A DNA stretch of 58,840 nucleotides, taken from the NCBI GenBank assembly GCA_016195405.1, contig JACPZP010000075.1, forward strand, positions 1 to 58,840. Reading direction: 5' to 3'. Under the pieces are notes generated by a model, which was given only the letters and a program-made list of their open reading frames with translations, had not been told where the DNA came from and searched no databases. The DNA is from Planctomycetota bacterium (GTDB lineage: Bacteria > Planctomycetota > Planctomycetia > Gemmatales > Gemmataceae). Numbering within the stretch: the stretch's first letter is position 1; each line of letters opens with the position of its first letter. This document shows, one piece after another, positions 42,600 to 57,300 of the stretch. The translations under genes and the position numbers were made by a program.

Positions 42600-42633
42600 C
42601 CCCGCAGGCTCGAAGACTCGCCTGCGGGCTTGG
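42600..42633. repeat. palindromic repeat copy A2, intergenic
   Basis: This 34-nt element is identical to 3204-3237 inside smc. It is preceded by an extra GCAGGCGAGC that can pair with the 3' half. It starts the spacer 9 nt beyond the thiE stop (42643), so as a hairpin it may also terminate thiE transcription. Confidence 0.9.
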
Positions 42634-42642
42634 GATCACCAC

Positions 42643-43338
42643 TCAGACCGCGCGATCCAAAAGTGTGCGCATCTTCGCCGTTATCGCCTTCGGCGCTTCG
42701 GCCGCGCATATCGCCTGGCTGACGGCGATGCGCCTTCCTCCCGCGGCAATGACTTGGGGAAGGTTTTCGAAGGTGATGCCGCCGAGGACGAACGCGGGCA
42801 ACGTCGTTTCCGCGGCTGCCTGGCGAACGAAATCGAGACCCGGAAAGTCGCCGAATGCCTTGGTCTGGGAGGGAAAGGTCGGTCCGACGCCGATGTAGCT
42901 CGCGCCTTCGAGGATGGCTTTTTGAACTTGGTCGAGGTTGTGAGTGCTGACGCCGATGAGTGCGTCCGGGCGAAGGAGCCGCCGGACTTGGCGAACCGGC
43001 AAATCGTCCTGGCCTAAGTGGACGCCGTCAGCTTCGGCGAGAACGGCGAGGTCGGGCCGATCGTTGACAATGAAAAGCGCCCCGGCCTTCCGTGTTAACT
43101 CCCGCACGGCGCGGGCTTTTTCGAATAGTTCTCGATCCGGCAAATTCTTCTCGCGCAGCTGAATGATCTGAGCGCCGCCGGCGAGAGCTTCGCTGACCGT
43201 ACCGACCAGCGATGCCCGGCACAGGCACTCGGTTACCAGAACATAGAGCCGGGCGTCCGCCACGCGCGCGCGTGATTCGGCGCCGAGAACGAGGGCCTTT
43301 TCGAGGGTATAGGCCCGGTAGCGCCTCTGCCAAGGCAT
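42643..43338 (-). CDS. thiE: thiamine phosphate synthase ThiE
   Basis: The 231-residue product from the ATG at 43338 contains a complete ThiE: LYVLVTE, IIQLREKN, FIVNDRPDLAVLAEADGVHL, GQDDLP, IGVSTHNLDQ, YIGVGPTFPSQTKAFGD and VLGGITFENL. It condenses HMP-PP with thiazole phosphate. The frame is offset by one base from the Clp_N-containing ORF upstream, to which planctomycete ThiE proteins are usually fused. The ATG has AAGGAG exactly 7 nt upstream, embedded in the Clp_N ORF, so translation can restart here. The leader MPWQRRYRAYTLEKALVLGA resembles the end of the planctomycete ThiE N-terminal domain, showing that this start lies within what used to be a longer protein. Confidence 0.9.
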   Translation of the reverse strand: MPWQRRYRAYTLEKALVLGAESRARVADARLYVLVTECLCRASLVGTVSEALAGGAQIIQLREKNLPDRELFEKARAVRELTRKAGALFIVNDRPDLAVLAEADGVHLGQDDLPVRQVRRLLRPDALIGVSTHNLDQVQKAILEGASYIGVGPTFPSQTKAFGDFPGLDFVRQAAAETTLPAFVLGGITFENLPQVIAAGGRRIAVSQAICAAEAPKAITAKMRTLLDRAV

Positions 43339-43942
43339 GCCGCATCTCCTTGAGCGTGCGCACCAAAAAAGCGTCGCCCAGGACGAAGCGAGCGTGATCC
43401 TCAAGCACGCGGAGGGCCTCGCGGGCCCGGTTGGCGGCGGCGTCGAGGATGCGGGCCAGGTCAATGGCTTCTGTCGGCGGCGTGAAATCGAGGGGCTCAT
43501 CCAGAGGCAGCGCTTCGCCCGCAGGAGCGATTGATTCCTTGAGCGCCGGCCAATCAAGCCCCGCTTCAACTAGCAATGCACGCAGATCGCCGTCGCATTC
43601 AAGTATTGCCAAGAGAAGATGGTCGCTGCCGATGCTGCCTTCCGCGCCGTGCAGTCTCGCTATCTCGCGGGCAGATGCGAGCACCTCGTGTGGCAGATTT
43701 CCCTCGTCTGCAACCAGCAAACTCGCATTCGATTCACGTGAAGGAGATGCAGGGAAAAGGCGTCGAATCTGCGCGGTCCCTAGATGCGCCGTCTCGAGCA
43801 ATTCAAGCGTCTGGCTCTCTTCCGGCGTCACTAACGCGCGAAGTAAATGCGTCGGCCGAATCGCTTCCGCTTTGTCTTCCTCCGCGAGAGCGCCGGCGAG
43901 GCGCAAGGCCCTTTCTACAGCGGCAGTAAAATCGAATCGCAT
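43028..43942 (-). CDS. Clp_N-repeat plus partial ThiE N-terminal domain, frameshifted from thiE
   Basis: Residues 1-145 of this 304-residue ORF form a Clp N-terminal double repeat (FTAAVERALRLAGALA, PTHLLRALV, then VLASAREIARLHGAEGSIGS and DHLLLAILE). Residues about 170-205 (IDLARILDAAANRAREALRV, LEDHARF, LKEMRHAL) match the first half of the domain that precedes ThiE in Planctomycetes. After about residue 210 the frame runs into Arg-rich nonsense, while the true continuation (RYRAYTLEKAL) is in the next frame. The second half of the domain is apparently deleted. Either a deletion frameshifted an old fusion protein, or two separate proteins are now made. A single-base sequencing error cannot be excluded. 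Confidence 0.7.
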   Translation of the reverse strand: MRFDFTAAVERALRLAGALAEEDKAEAIRPTHLLRALVTPEESQTLELLETAHLGTAQIRRLFPASPSRESNASLLVADEGNLPHEVLASAREIARLHGAEGSIGSDHLLLAILECDGDLRALLVEAGLDWPALKESIAPAGEALPLDEPLDFTPPTEAIDLARILDAAANRAREALRVLEDHARFVLGDAFLVRTLKEMRHALAEALPGLYPRKGPRSRRRITRARGGRPALCSGNRVPVPGIAGRYGQRSSRRRRSDHSAAREEFAGSRTIRKSPRRAGVNTEGRGAFHCQRSARPRRSRRS

Positions 43943-43963
43943 AGCCCTGTTACAGCACAGAAT

Positions 43964-44021
43964 CAGAGCCGCGCCCGTTAAGAAGCGTTTCTTTACCCGC
44001 TTCCTGACGGGCGCGGCTCTG
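43964..44021. repeat. palindrome upstream of the Clp_N/thiE locus
   Basis: CAGAGCCGCGCCCGT (43964-43978) and ACGGGCGCGGCTCTG (44007-44021) are exact complements around a loop rich in AAGCGTTTCTTTACCCGCTT, itself partly palindromic. It fills most of the gap between the membrane gene's stop (44039) and the Clp_N start (43942). Confidence 0.9.
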
Positions 44022-44038
44022 AACGTCCCCGCGGTCCT

Positions 44039-44449
44039 CTATATGCTCAAGCGCTTGCTTGCTTGCTTGCGTCGGCGTCGGGCGTCGATGAAGGATTTCA
44101 CGCACATGAGGAGAAAGAGCCCGCACAACCCAGCCATCAGAGCAGAGCCGGTAGTGGAGAATTTCCACTCCTCTTGATTGGCGACAGTGGCAATGACCCG
44201 GTAGGCGGGAAAGCCCAGGCCGATCAGACCCAGAAGTGCGGCGCCATGCATCGCATGCTTCCGAAACTTCTCCTTGAAAGCCAGAAAGCCGAGCACGATC
44301 AACGCGATCCCGAATAACGTCGGGATCAGCGCCGTAACGCTCTTGCTCTCGGCCATGGTGTAAAGCAACACGCCGAGCAGGCTGAGCAGCAGGCCAAACA
44401 GGATTGAAAGTGGGGCCACGTCAGTTGACTCCGAAAATACGGGGTTCAA
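44039..44449 (-). CDS. four-helix membrane protein of unknown function
   Basis: The 136-residue product has about four hydrophobic helices (LSILFGLLLSLLGVLLYTM, LIPTLFGIALIVLGFLAF, AALLGLIGLGFPAYRVIATV, ALMAGLCGLFLLMCVKSFI) and a basic C-terminus (DARRRRKQASKR). No family is recognised. It starts with TTG at 44449, overlapping the upstream gene's TGA by 4 nt (TTGA), which implies translational coupling. Confidence 0.7.
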   Translation of the reverse strand: MNPVFSESTDVAPLSILFGLLLSLLGVLLYTMAESKSVTALIPTLFGIALIVLGFLAFKEKFRKHAMHGAALLGLIGLGFPAYRVIATVANQEEWKFSTTGSALMAGLCGLFLLMCVKSFIDARRRRKQASKRLSI

Positions 44450-44745
44450 TAATCTTCACGGTAGCGACGGATGCGATCGTCGTAGGGCTGCTCGCGCTCG
44501 GCTTCCATCGCCTCCTTGAGCTTCTCCATTTCCCGCTCCGCCGCAACTTCCTGCGACATGCTATGTCCCCACAGCAGGTAATGGCCATAGCCGACGATGA
44601 CGATGACCAAAATCGCCGCCGACACTTGGAACACCAAGCCCAAGCTAACCAGATTCAAAAAGAAGAACAGCACGCCGAAGAGCGCGAGCCCCAGGCCAAG
44701 GCTCATGACCGTATCGCGGCCTTTTCGGCTCGGTTGCGTTTCCAT
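44446..44745 (-). CDS. two-helix membrane protein with acidic C-terminal helix
   Basis: The 99-residue product has two hydrophobic helices (LGLALFGVLFFFLNLVSLGL and VSAAILVIVIVGYGHYLLWG) and a charged helix MEKLKEAMEAEREQPYDDR. Function unknown. GAGAGAGG lies about 7 nt before the ATG. It is translationally coupled to the following membrane gene, and the two probably act together. Confidence 0.7.
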   Translation of the reverse strand: METQPSRKGRDTVMSLGLGLALFGVLFFFLNLVSLGLVFQVSAAILVIVIVGYGHYLLWGHSMSQEVAAEREMEKLKEAMEAEREQPYDDRIRRYREDY

Positions 44746-44820
44746 GATTCGCCTCTCTCCGTAAGGAACCGCCGATGCAGCGCGCGCCCTCCTTCATTGT
44801 AGAGTGAATGTGGATTGACG

Positions 44821-44876
44821 TAGGACGGATTTTCAAACCGTCCACGCTTGGGCGGACGGATTGAAAATCCGTCCTA
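44821..44876. repeat. palindrome abutting the acyl-CoA ligase start codon
   Basis: Arms 44821-44843 and 44854-44876 (TAGGACGGATTTTCAAACCG...; ...GAAAATCCGTCCTA) are 23-bp reverse complements with one mismatch. The right arm ends 5 nt before the ATG at 44882, occupying the space where a ribosome-binding site should be. Confidence 0.9.
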
Positions 44877-44881
44877 CCGGC

Positions 44882-46546
44882 ATGAACTATCGCAACCTTG
44901 TGGAACTGCACCGCCTGCAGGCCGAGCAACTCGGTCCCAGGCCGGCCCTGCGCTTTAAACGCCATGGCCTATATCACGACATAAGCTGGAACACCTATCG
45001 CGAGCAGGCCTTGGCGTGCGCCTCAGCGCTGGTGGACGTCGGCGTTGCGCCGGGCGAGCGCGTCGGCCTTGTCGCCGAGAATCGCTCGGAATGGCTCATC
45101 GCCGATCTCGCGATCATGGCCGCCGCCGCCGTCAACGTCCCGCCGCACGCCCCGCTGGCCACCCGCCAAATCCACTACCAACTTGTCGATGCCGACGTCC
45201 GCTGGCTGTTCGTCTCCACGGCCGAGCAGCTCGCCAAGGTTCGCTCCATCCGCGGCGAATTGCCCGGACTTAGGGGCGTCATCGTTTTCGATCGTATGTC
45301 CGCAACCGAAGACGCAATCTCCTGGAGCGGTTTCCTTCAGCGCGGCCGGCTTCTTCTCGAAAAGCACCGCTCCGAACTCGAGCGCCGCGAGATTCGGCTA
45401 GGCCGCGACGACCTGGCGACCATCATGTACACCTCCGGCACCACCGGCAATCCCAAGGGCGTGATGCTCACGCACGGCAATCTTCTTTGGAACGCCTGGG
45501 CAGTCAACGAAGCCTGGCCGCGGCCGGCAGATGGCGTGATTCTAAACTGGCTTCCATTCAGTCACATTTTTGCCCGCACGGTGGATCATTACCTCGGCAT
45601 CCTGGCCGGCGTCGAGATGTGCCTGGCGGATTCGGTCGACACGCTGATCCTGAATCTCGCCGAGACACAGCCCACGCATCTCGCCTCCGTGCCCCGGTTC
45701 TACGAGAAAGTCCTCGCGGCCTGCGCCGGTCCCGACCCCGAGGCTCGAGGCAAGAAGCTTCGGGCGATTTTCGGCCCGCGCATCATTTGGCTCAACTCCG
45801 GCGGCGCTCCCCTGCCCTTGAGCGTGTCGCAAGCTTACCACGACGCCGGCCTGCTCCTCTTACAAGGCTACGGCCTCACCGAGTGTGCGCCGGTCATCAG
45901 CTTCAACAGTCCCGGCGCCTACAAGCTCGACACGGTCGGCCGGCCCATCCCCACTGTGGAAGTCAAGATCGCGGCGGATGGCGAAATCCTCACGCGTGGC
46001 CCGCACGTCATGCCGGGGTACTGGAAGAACCCGCAAGCCACTGCGGAAACCTTCCAAGACGGCTGGTTGTGCACCGGCGACTTGGGCAACCTCGACGACG
46101 CGGGCTTTCTGAAAATCACGGGCCGCAAGAAGGAGTTGCTCGTTCTTTCCAGCGGCAAAAAGATCGTGCCCACCCATATCGAAGGGTTGCTTCTCGGAGA
46201 GCCGTGCATCGATCAGGCCGTCGTCCACGGCGAAGGCCGCAACTTTCTCTCGGCCTTGATCGTACCGAACTGGCCCAATCTTCGCCTTACGCTTAAGGCA
46301 TCCGGCTCCACAAAATGGGAAGATCCCTCGGAAGTCCTGACGCACGATGCCGAGGTGAAAGACTTACTCGCAAGCCGAATTGAGAAAGTGTTGATCGACG
46401 TGTCGCCCTGGGAGCGCGTCAAGGAATTTGTGGTGCTCACCGAGCCGTTTAGCGTGGCCCGCGAGGAATTGACTGTCAGTCTCAAGCTTCGCCGGCAAGT
46501 GATCGCCGAGCACCATAAGGAGGAACTGGAGCGCTTGTACAAGTAA
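44882..46546 (+). CDS. AMP-dependent long-chain acyl-CoA ligase-like protein
   Basis: The 554-residue enzyme is an adenylate-forming ligase: P-loop YTSGTTGNPKGVMLTHGN (near residue 182), GYGLTECAPV, TGDLG and GRKKELLVLSSGKKIVP (hinge and A8 motif). The C-terminal catalytic Lys region appears present (SVAREELTVSLKLRR). It most resembles fatty-acyl-CoA synthetases (FAA1/FadD15-like, with INWLPFSHIFAR-type segment). The frame opens 21 nt earlier with TTG at 44861 inside the palindrome; the ATG at 44882 fits the family but has no Shine-Dalgarno sequence. Confidence 0.93.
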   Translation: MNYRNLVELHRLQAEQLGPRPALRFKRHGLYHDISWNTYREQALACASALVDVGVAPGERVGLVAENRSEWLIADLAIMAAAAVNVPPHAPLATRQIHYQLVDADVRWLFVSTAEQLAKVRSIRGELPGLRGVIVFDRMSATEDAISWSGFLQRGRLLLEKHRSELERREIRLGRDDLATIMYTSGTTGNPKGVMLTHGNLLWNAWAVNEAWPRPADGVILNWLPFSHIFARTVDHYLGILAGVEMCLADSVDTLILNLAETQPTHLASVPRFYEKVLAACAGPDPEARGKKLRAIFGPRIIWLNSGGAPLPLSVSQAYHDAGLLLLQGYGLTECAPVISFNSPGAYKLDTVGRPIPTVEVKIAADGEILTRGPHVMPGYWKNPQATAETFQDGWLCTGDLGNLDDAGFLKITGRKKELLVLSSGKKIVPTHIEGLLLGEPCIDQAVVHGEGRNFLSALIVPNWPNLRLTLKASGSTKWEDPSEVLTHDAEVKDLLASRIEKVLIDVSPWERVKEFVVLTEPFSVAREELTVSLKLRRQVIAEHHKEELERLYK

Positions 46547-46812
46547 CACGCGCGTGTCATGGCGGCGACTGGCATTTCGGGGCATCGCGTCCGCCGCCAA
46601 AAATGCGCAAAAACAACTTGCCTGAGGCGTGGTTCGGGACTAACCTGTTTGCAGCCGGTCGCCATGATCGCAGAACATGTCAAGTGCAATGTCACGACCG
46701 GACCAATCTTAGCGTTCTCTAGATTCTCTGAAAGCCGAACAGACAGGGGCGCAGCTGGTTGTCATCCAGGGTAGCTTCATTCATAGCTTCCATTCATAGA
46801 AGGAGCGACACC

Positions 46813-52950
<6,138 letters not shown>

Positions 52951-53646
52951 AAATTGAAGATCGTAAGAGTCGCTTGGAACGAGGCGGCACAAACCCCAAT
53001 CGGCGCGCGCCGCTCTTCCCGGCTTTTTTGTAGGAACTCGTTTCATTTCACGCGCACGCATGACGTGGTGAAACGCATTGCCGCCGGTGAAACGCATGAA
53101 ATGAATTCGCGCGAAGCTGAACCAAGAAGTCAGGGACCCAAACTCGGAGTCACAGCCTCATGCACTTTGGCGGTGAGGTCGTCGACGCAAGACATTGATA
53201 ATGTTAAGATTACGGCTGAGAAAATGTCAGAGACTCACAGTCTCAAAGTCATATACCGCCCTAAGCCTGGACCCCAAAAAACGCGCCCATCTACGGAATT
53301 TCATCGCAACGGAGCTTGACTTCGGGAAACAGGCCGAATAGGCACTAGAGAAAATGGGTAATAATAAACACGATTGGTCCGGGACGCAGAGACGCAGATC
53401 CTTTTCTGTTCAGCTCTTTTTCTGTTGACCTCAGGAGAACAAAAGCGGGTCGGGAGTCTTTTCAGAAAAAGACTCCCGACACTCCCGACCCCTTTGCCTT
53501 TCGGCTCTCTTTGCAAGAAGCTGGCGCGAAAAACGTCCCGGAACGGAATTCCCGCAGAGTTTTGTTGAGACTCGGCGTCCGCGCGCAATTATGATTTAGG
53601 GGAGAATGCGCCGTGAGAGTAAGCCCTTGCCAACAGCGACCGGACG
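52951..53646. other. 696-nt gene-free region upstream of the sigma/kinase pair
   Basis: No supported gene. It contains a palindromic CGGCGCGCGCCG with a nearby TTTTTT after the protease stop (possible weak terminator near 53003-53031), a 12-nt direct repeat GGTGAAACGCAT at 53067-53078 and 53086-53097, and a hairpin at 53449-53480. A 46-codon ATG frame at 53201-53341 exists, with no family match I can name. Composition is less GC-rich than the flanking genes. Confidence 0.5.
53449..53480. repeat. 14-bp-arm hairpin with competing downstream arm
   Basis: GTCGGGAGTCTTTT pairs with AAAAGACTCCCGAC around CAGA. A further ACTCCCGACCCC just downstream can compete with the first arm, giving two mutually exclusive stems. 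It resembles the GGGGTCxGGA-type palindromes near 16.4 kb. Confidence 0.75.
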
Positions 53647-54315
53647 ATGCGGATGAGCGAGAAAGCCATCGACTTACGCAATTTGCTTGAGCGCGCCGCC
53701 GGGGCTGATCCTTCGGCCTTGGGAGAATTGTTCGGCTTGCACCGGGATCGGTTGCGCCGCATGATCCAGCTTCGCCTCGATCATAGGCTTCGAGGACGGC
53801 TCGATCCATCCGACGTGCTGCAAGAAGCCTTCCTGGAATTCGCTCAGTCGCTGCCAGCGTACGTCAATAATCAGGAAGCGCCATTCTATTTGTGGTTGCG
53901 GTGCATTGCCGGCCGTAAGTTGCAAGCGCTTCATCGCCAGCATTTAGGCACTCGCATGCGCGATGCGGGACGCGAGGTGTCCCTATATCGCGGCGCCCTG
54001 CCCGAAGCCAGTTCGGTCGCGCTGGCGGCCCAGCTTTTGGGCAAGCTGACGACGCCGAGCCAGGCGTGCCTTCGCGCGGAGTTGCAATTGCGCGTTCAAG
54101 AGGCGCTTGCCGAGATGGAGCCGCTTGACCGCGAGGTCTTGTCGCTCCGGCATTACGAACAGCTCAGCAACCGCGAGACGGCGTACGTGCTTGGCGTCAC
54201 CGAGGCGACCGCGAGCATCCGCTTCATCCGCGCACTCCGAAGGCTCAAGGAGTTGCTCGCGCGCGTGCCGGGGCTGCTGGGGGATAACGCCGAAGCGGAG
54301 AAATCTGACCCATGA
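53647..54315 (+). CDS. ECF-type RNA polymerase sigma factor (planctomycete kinase-linked type)
   Basis: The 222-residue protein has a region 2 (LHRDRLRRMIQLRLDHRLRG, DPSDVLQEAFLEF) and region 4 (LRHYEQLSNRETAYVLGVTE, ATASIRFIRALRRLKELL) separated by a short linker, without region 3, as in ECF sigmas. This type is commonly encoded next to large Ser/Thr kinases in Planctomycetes. Its TGA overlaps the kinase ATG (ATGA), so the two are translationally coupled. Two ATGs (53647, 53653) are possible; neither has a clear Shine-Dalgarno site. Confidence 0.93.
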   Translation: MRMSEKAIDLRNLLERAAGADPSALGELFGLHRDRLRRMIQLRLDHRLRGRLDPSDVLQEAFLEFAQSLPAYVNNQEAPFYLWLRCIAGRKLQALHRQHLGTRMRDAGREVSLYRGALPEASSVALAAQLLGKLTTPSQACLRAELQLRVQEALAEMEPLDREVLSLRHYEQLSNRETAYVLGVTEATASIRFIRALRRLKELLARVPGLLGDNAEAEKSDP

Positions 54316-57300
54316 CGCGCGAGTCGAGTCCTGAGTCGCCCGTTAGCCGCGATCCCCTCGAGGAGCTGGCCGAGGCGTTCTTGGAGCGCTATCGCCGCGG
54401 CGAACGGCCCTCAATCACGGAGTTCACCGCGCGCGCCCCGGAGCATGCCGATGAGATTCGCGAGTTGTTTCCGGCACTGGTCGTGATGGAACAGGCGGCT
54501 CCGGCCGTGACGTCCGCGGCGGCGCATCCACACGGCAGCATTCCCCTCGAACGGCTCGGGGACTATCGAGTTATCCGCGAGATTGGCCGCGGCGGCATGG
54601 GCATCGTCTACGAAGCGGAGCAGGAGGCGCTCGGCCGGCATGTCGCCTTAAAGGTCCTCCCCAGCGCGGCGGGCGTGGACTCAAACTGTTTATTGCGCTT
54701 TCGCCGCGAAGCACGCTCGGCGGCGCGATTGCATCACACCAACATCGTGCCGGTGTTCGACATCGGCGAACGCGACGGAATCCACTACTACGCGATGCAG
54801 TTCATTCAAGGGCACAGCTTGGACGCTGTGATCGCGGAACTTCGTGCGCTCCGCAAACGCGACGACCCACAGCAGAAGCGAATTTGGCCGGCGGGCATGG
54901 ACGTCCCGCAGGCGAGCGCCGCCGTCAGCCTTGCGGGAAGCTTGCTGTCGGGACAATTTCGCGGTGAAGAATTGGCGGTCGGGGCTGGGGGCGATCCCAG
55001 CGCTCCGAACACGGCCAACGGCGTCGCCTCAGAACCGCGGCCGACCGAAATCGGTGAAAAGCCGCTGGCGCACGGCACGTCTTCGGTCCTCGGCGACACC
55101 TCCGATTTCTCCGCAAAGTCGGACTTTCAGTTCTATCGCAGCGTCGCCCGCATTGGCCTGCAGGTGGCGGAAGCGCTGGCGTATGCACATGGCCAGCGCG
55201 TCTTGCACCGCGACATCAAGCCGTCGAATCTGCTTCTCGACGCCCGCGGCACCATCTGGGTAACCGATTTCGGCCTGGCCAAGGAGGAAGGCGGCGATGT
55301 GACGCGCACCGGCGAACTCGTCGGCACCCTCCGCTACATGGCGCCCGAGCGGCTCAACGGCAACGCCGACGGCCGCAGCGATATTTACAGCCTGGGCTTG
55401 ACGCTTTATGAGCTATTGACGCTACGACCCGCGTTTCCCGAAGCCGACCGCGCCCGGCTGGTTCACACGATCGCGCATCAAGAGCCCGGCGCCCCACGGA
55501 AATTCGACCCACAGATTCCGCGCGACTTAGAAACGATCGTCCTCAAAGCAATCACCAAGGAGACTGCCGGCCGCTATGCCGTCGCGGAGGACATGGCCGA
55601 GGATTTACGGCGCTTTCTGGCAGACCGGCCGATCCGCGCGCGGCGCGCTTCGACGTGGGAGCGCACGCGGCGCTGGTGCCGGCGTAATCCCGGATGGGCG
55701 GCGACGATCGCCGGCGTCTTGGGACTTCTCCTCGTCATGGCGATCGGCGGCACGATCTTAAGTCTTCATTTGCAGCAGGCGTTGCATGATGTCCGGATCG
55801 CCGATGCCGACAAGACCGAAAAACTCTGTCAGGGACACATCGAGCGGGCCCGGGCACTGCGCACCAGCGGCCGCGTCGGGCAGCGCTTCGAGGCCCTGAA
55901 AGCCATTCGGGAGGCCGCAAAGATCAAGGTTACGCCCGACTTGCGCGACGAAGCGGTCGCGGCCCTGGTGCTTCCCGACGTGGAAGTCTTCCGCGAATGG
56001 GGCGGCCCGCCGGAGGACACGTGGGCCTCCACTTACGATGCGTCCTTTGAACTCTTCGCCCGGATCGATAAACAGGGTCTTCTGACCGTATGCCGGCTTT
56101 CGGCAGACGGCGTGAAAGTTATTTGCCAATCGCCCACAAGGGGCAAGCCTCCGTTCGCCGCGCTCGCCATGAGTTCCGATGGCCGTTATCTGGTTTTCGG
56201 CCACGAGGCTAAGATGGAAGCCGGTTTGTGCAGTTTTCAGATCTGGAAGTTCGACGGTGCGAAAGCGAGGCTGCACTGGGAGGAGCGCGGGGGGCTGGTG
56301 CGCGATGCGATTTCGTTTCATGCCGACGGCCGGCGCCTGGCGTTGGGTCATGGCAATGGCACAATCAGCATTCACGATCTGCAGACCAAAGCGCTTCTCA
56401 ATTCCTTCAAGAGCGGGTGGGCAAACAGCCTGGCGTTTCATCCTCGAGACAGCCGCCTGGCGGTTGCCGGCGGCGATTCCATACGCATTCTTGACGTCGA
56501 TTCGGGCAAAGAGTTGAAGGCGCTACGGCATCCCAAAATACAGACGTGGGCATACGGGCTGGCCTGGCACCCCGAAGGCCGCCTTCTGGCGGCCACCTCC
56601 CAAGAGAGGAAAATCCACCTCTGGGACGTGGAAACGGGCGCCGAAACGATGCCGCCTTGGGAAGCTTTTTCCAGCGGCGTCTACATGGCCTTCAATCACA
56701 AAGGAGACCGGCTCCTAAGCAACGGCTGGAGCGGCCAGTCGCAACTATGGGACGCCACCTCGGGTCGCCTCATGCTGACGTTTCCCGGCGTCGTCGGCGG
56801 CCAATTCAGTCTCGACGACTCCATGATTGGTTTGGAGCGGCACGGCGGCAAAACCCGCCTGTGGCGCCTCGCCGACGGACGCGAACTGCGGACTATTCGA
56901 GGCCCGGTAGCCGAGCCCTGGGACGCGACCAGAGATATCTTCGCTCCGGTGCTCGACCCTGAGAGCGGTGTGCTCGCGGCAGCCTCTTCGGCCGGACTCG
57001 GCTTCTTTGACTTTGAGAGCGGCAAGAAACTGGCCTTTGTTCCGTTTAGGAACGGCAGAGGAACGGTTCCCAACCGCTTTGATCCAGGCGGAGGTTGGAT
57101 GACCAGTGGCGGGATCAACGCGGTACTGTGGCCGATGCGGCGCGATCCGACCCAAAAGGACTTGCTCCACATTGGTCCGCCGCGATTATTGGCCGCCACG
57201 GTCAATGGCGGCGCCGACGCCACGCCCGACGGTCGCATTCGCGTTTTTCCACAAGGCATCCAGACGTTGTTGCTGGATGCGGCTAGACCCGGGGAGCGCG

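Noticed and set aside
53201..53341. 46-codon frame ending LDPKKRAHLRNFIATELDFG
   Set aside because: No ribosome site or recognised family; Arg/Lys-rich start. Too weak to call a gene, though noted in the region entry.
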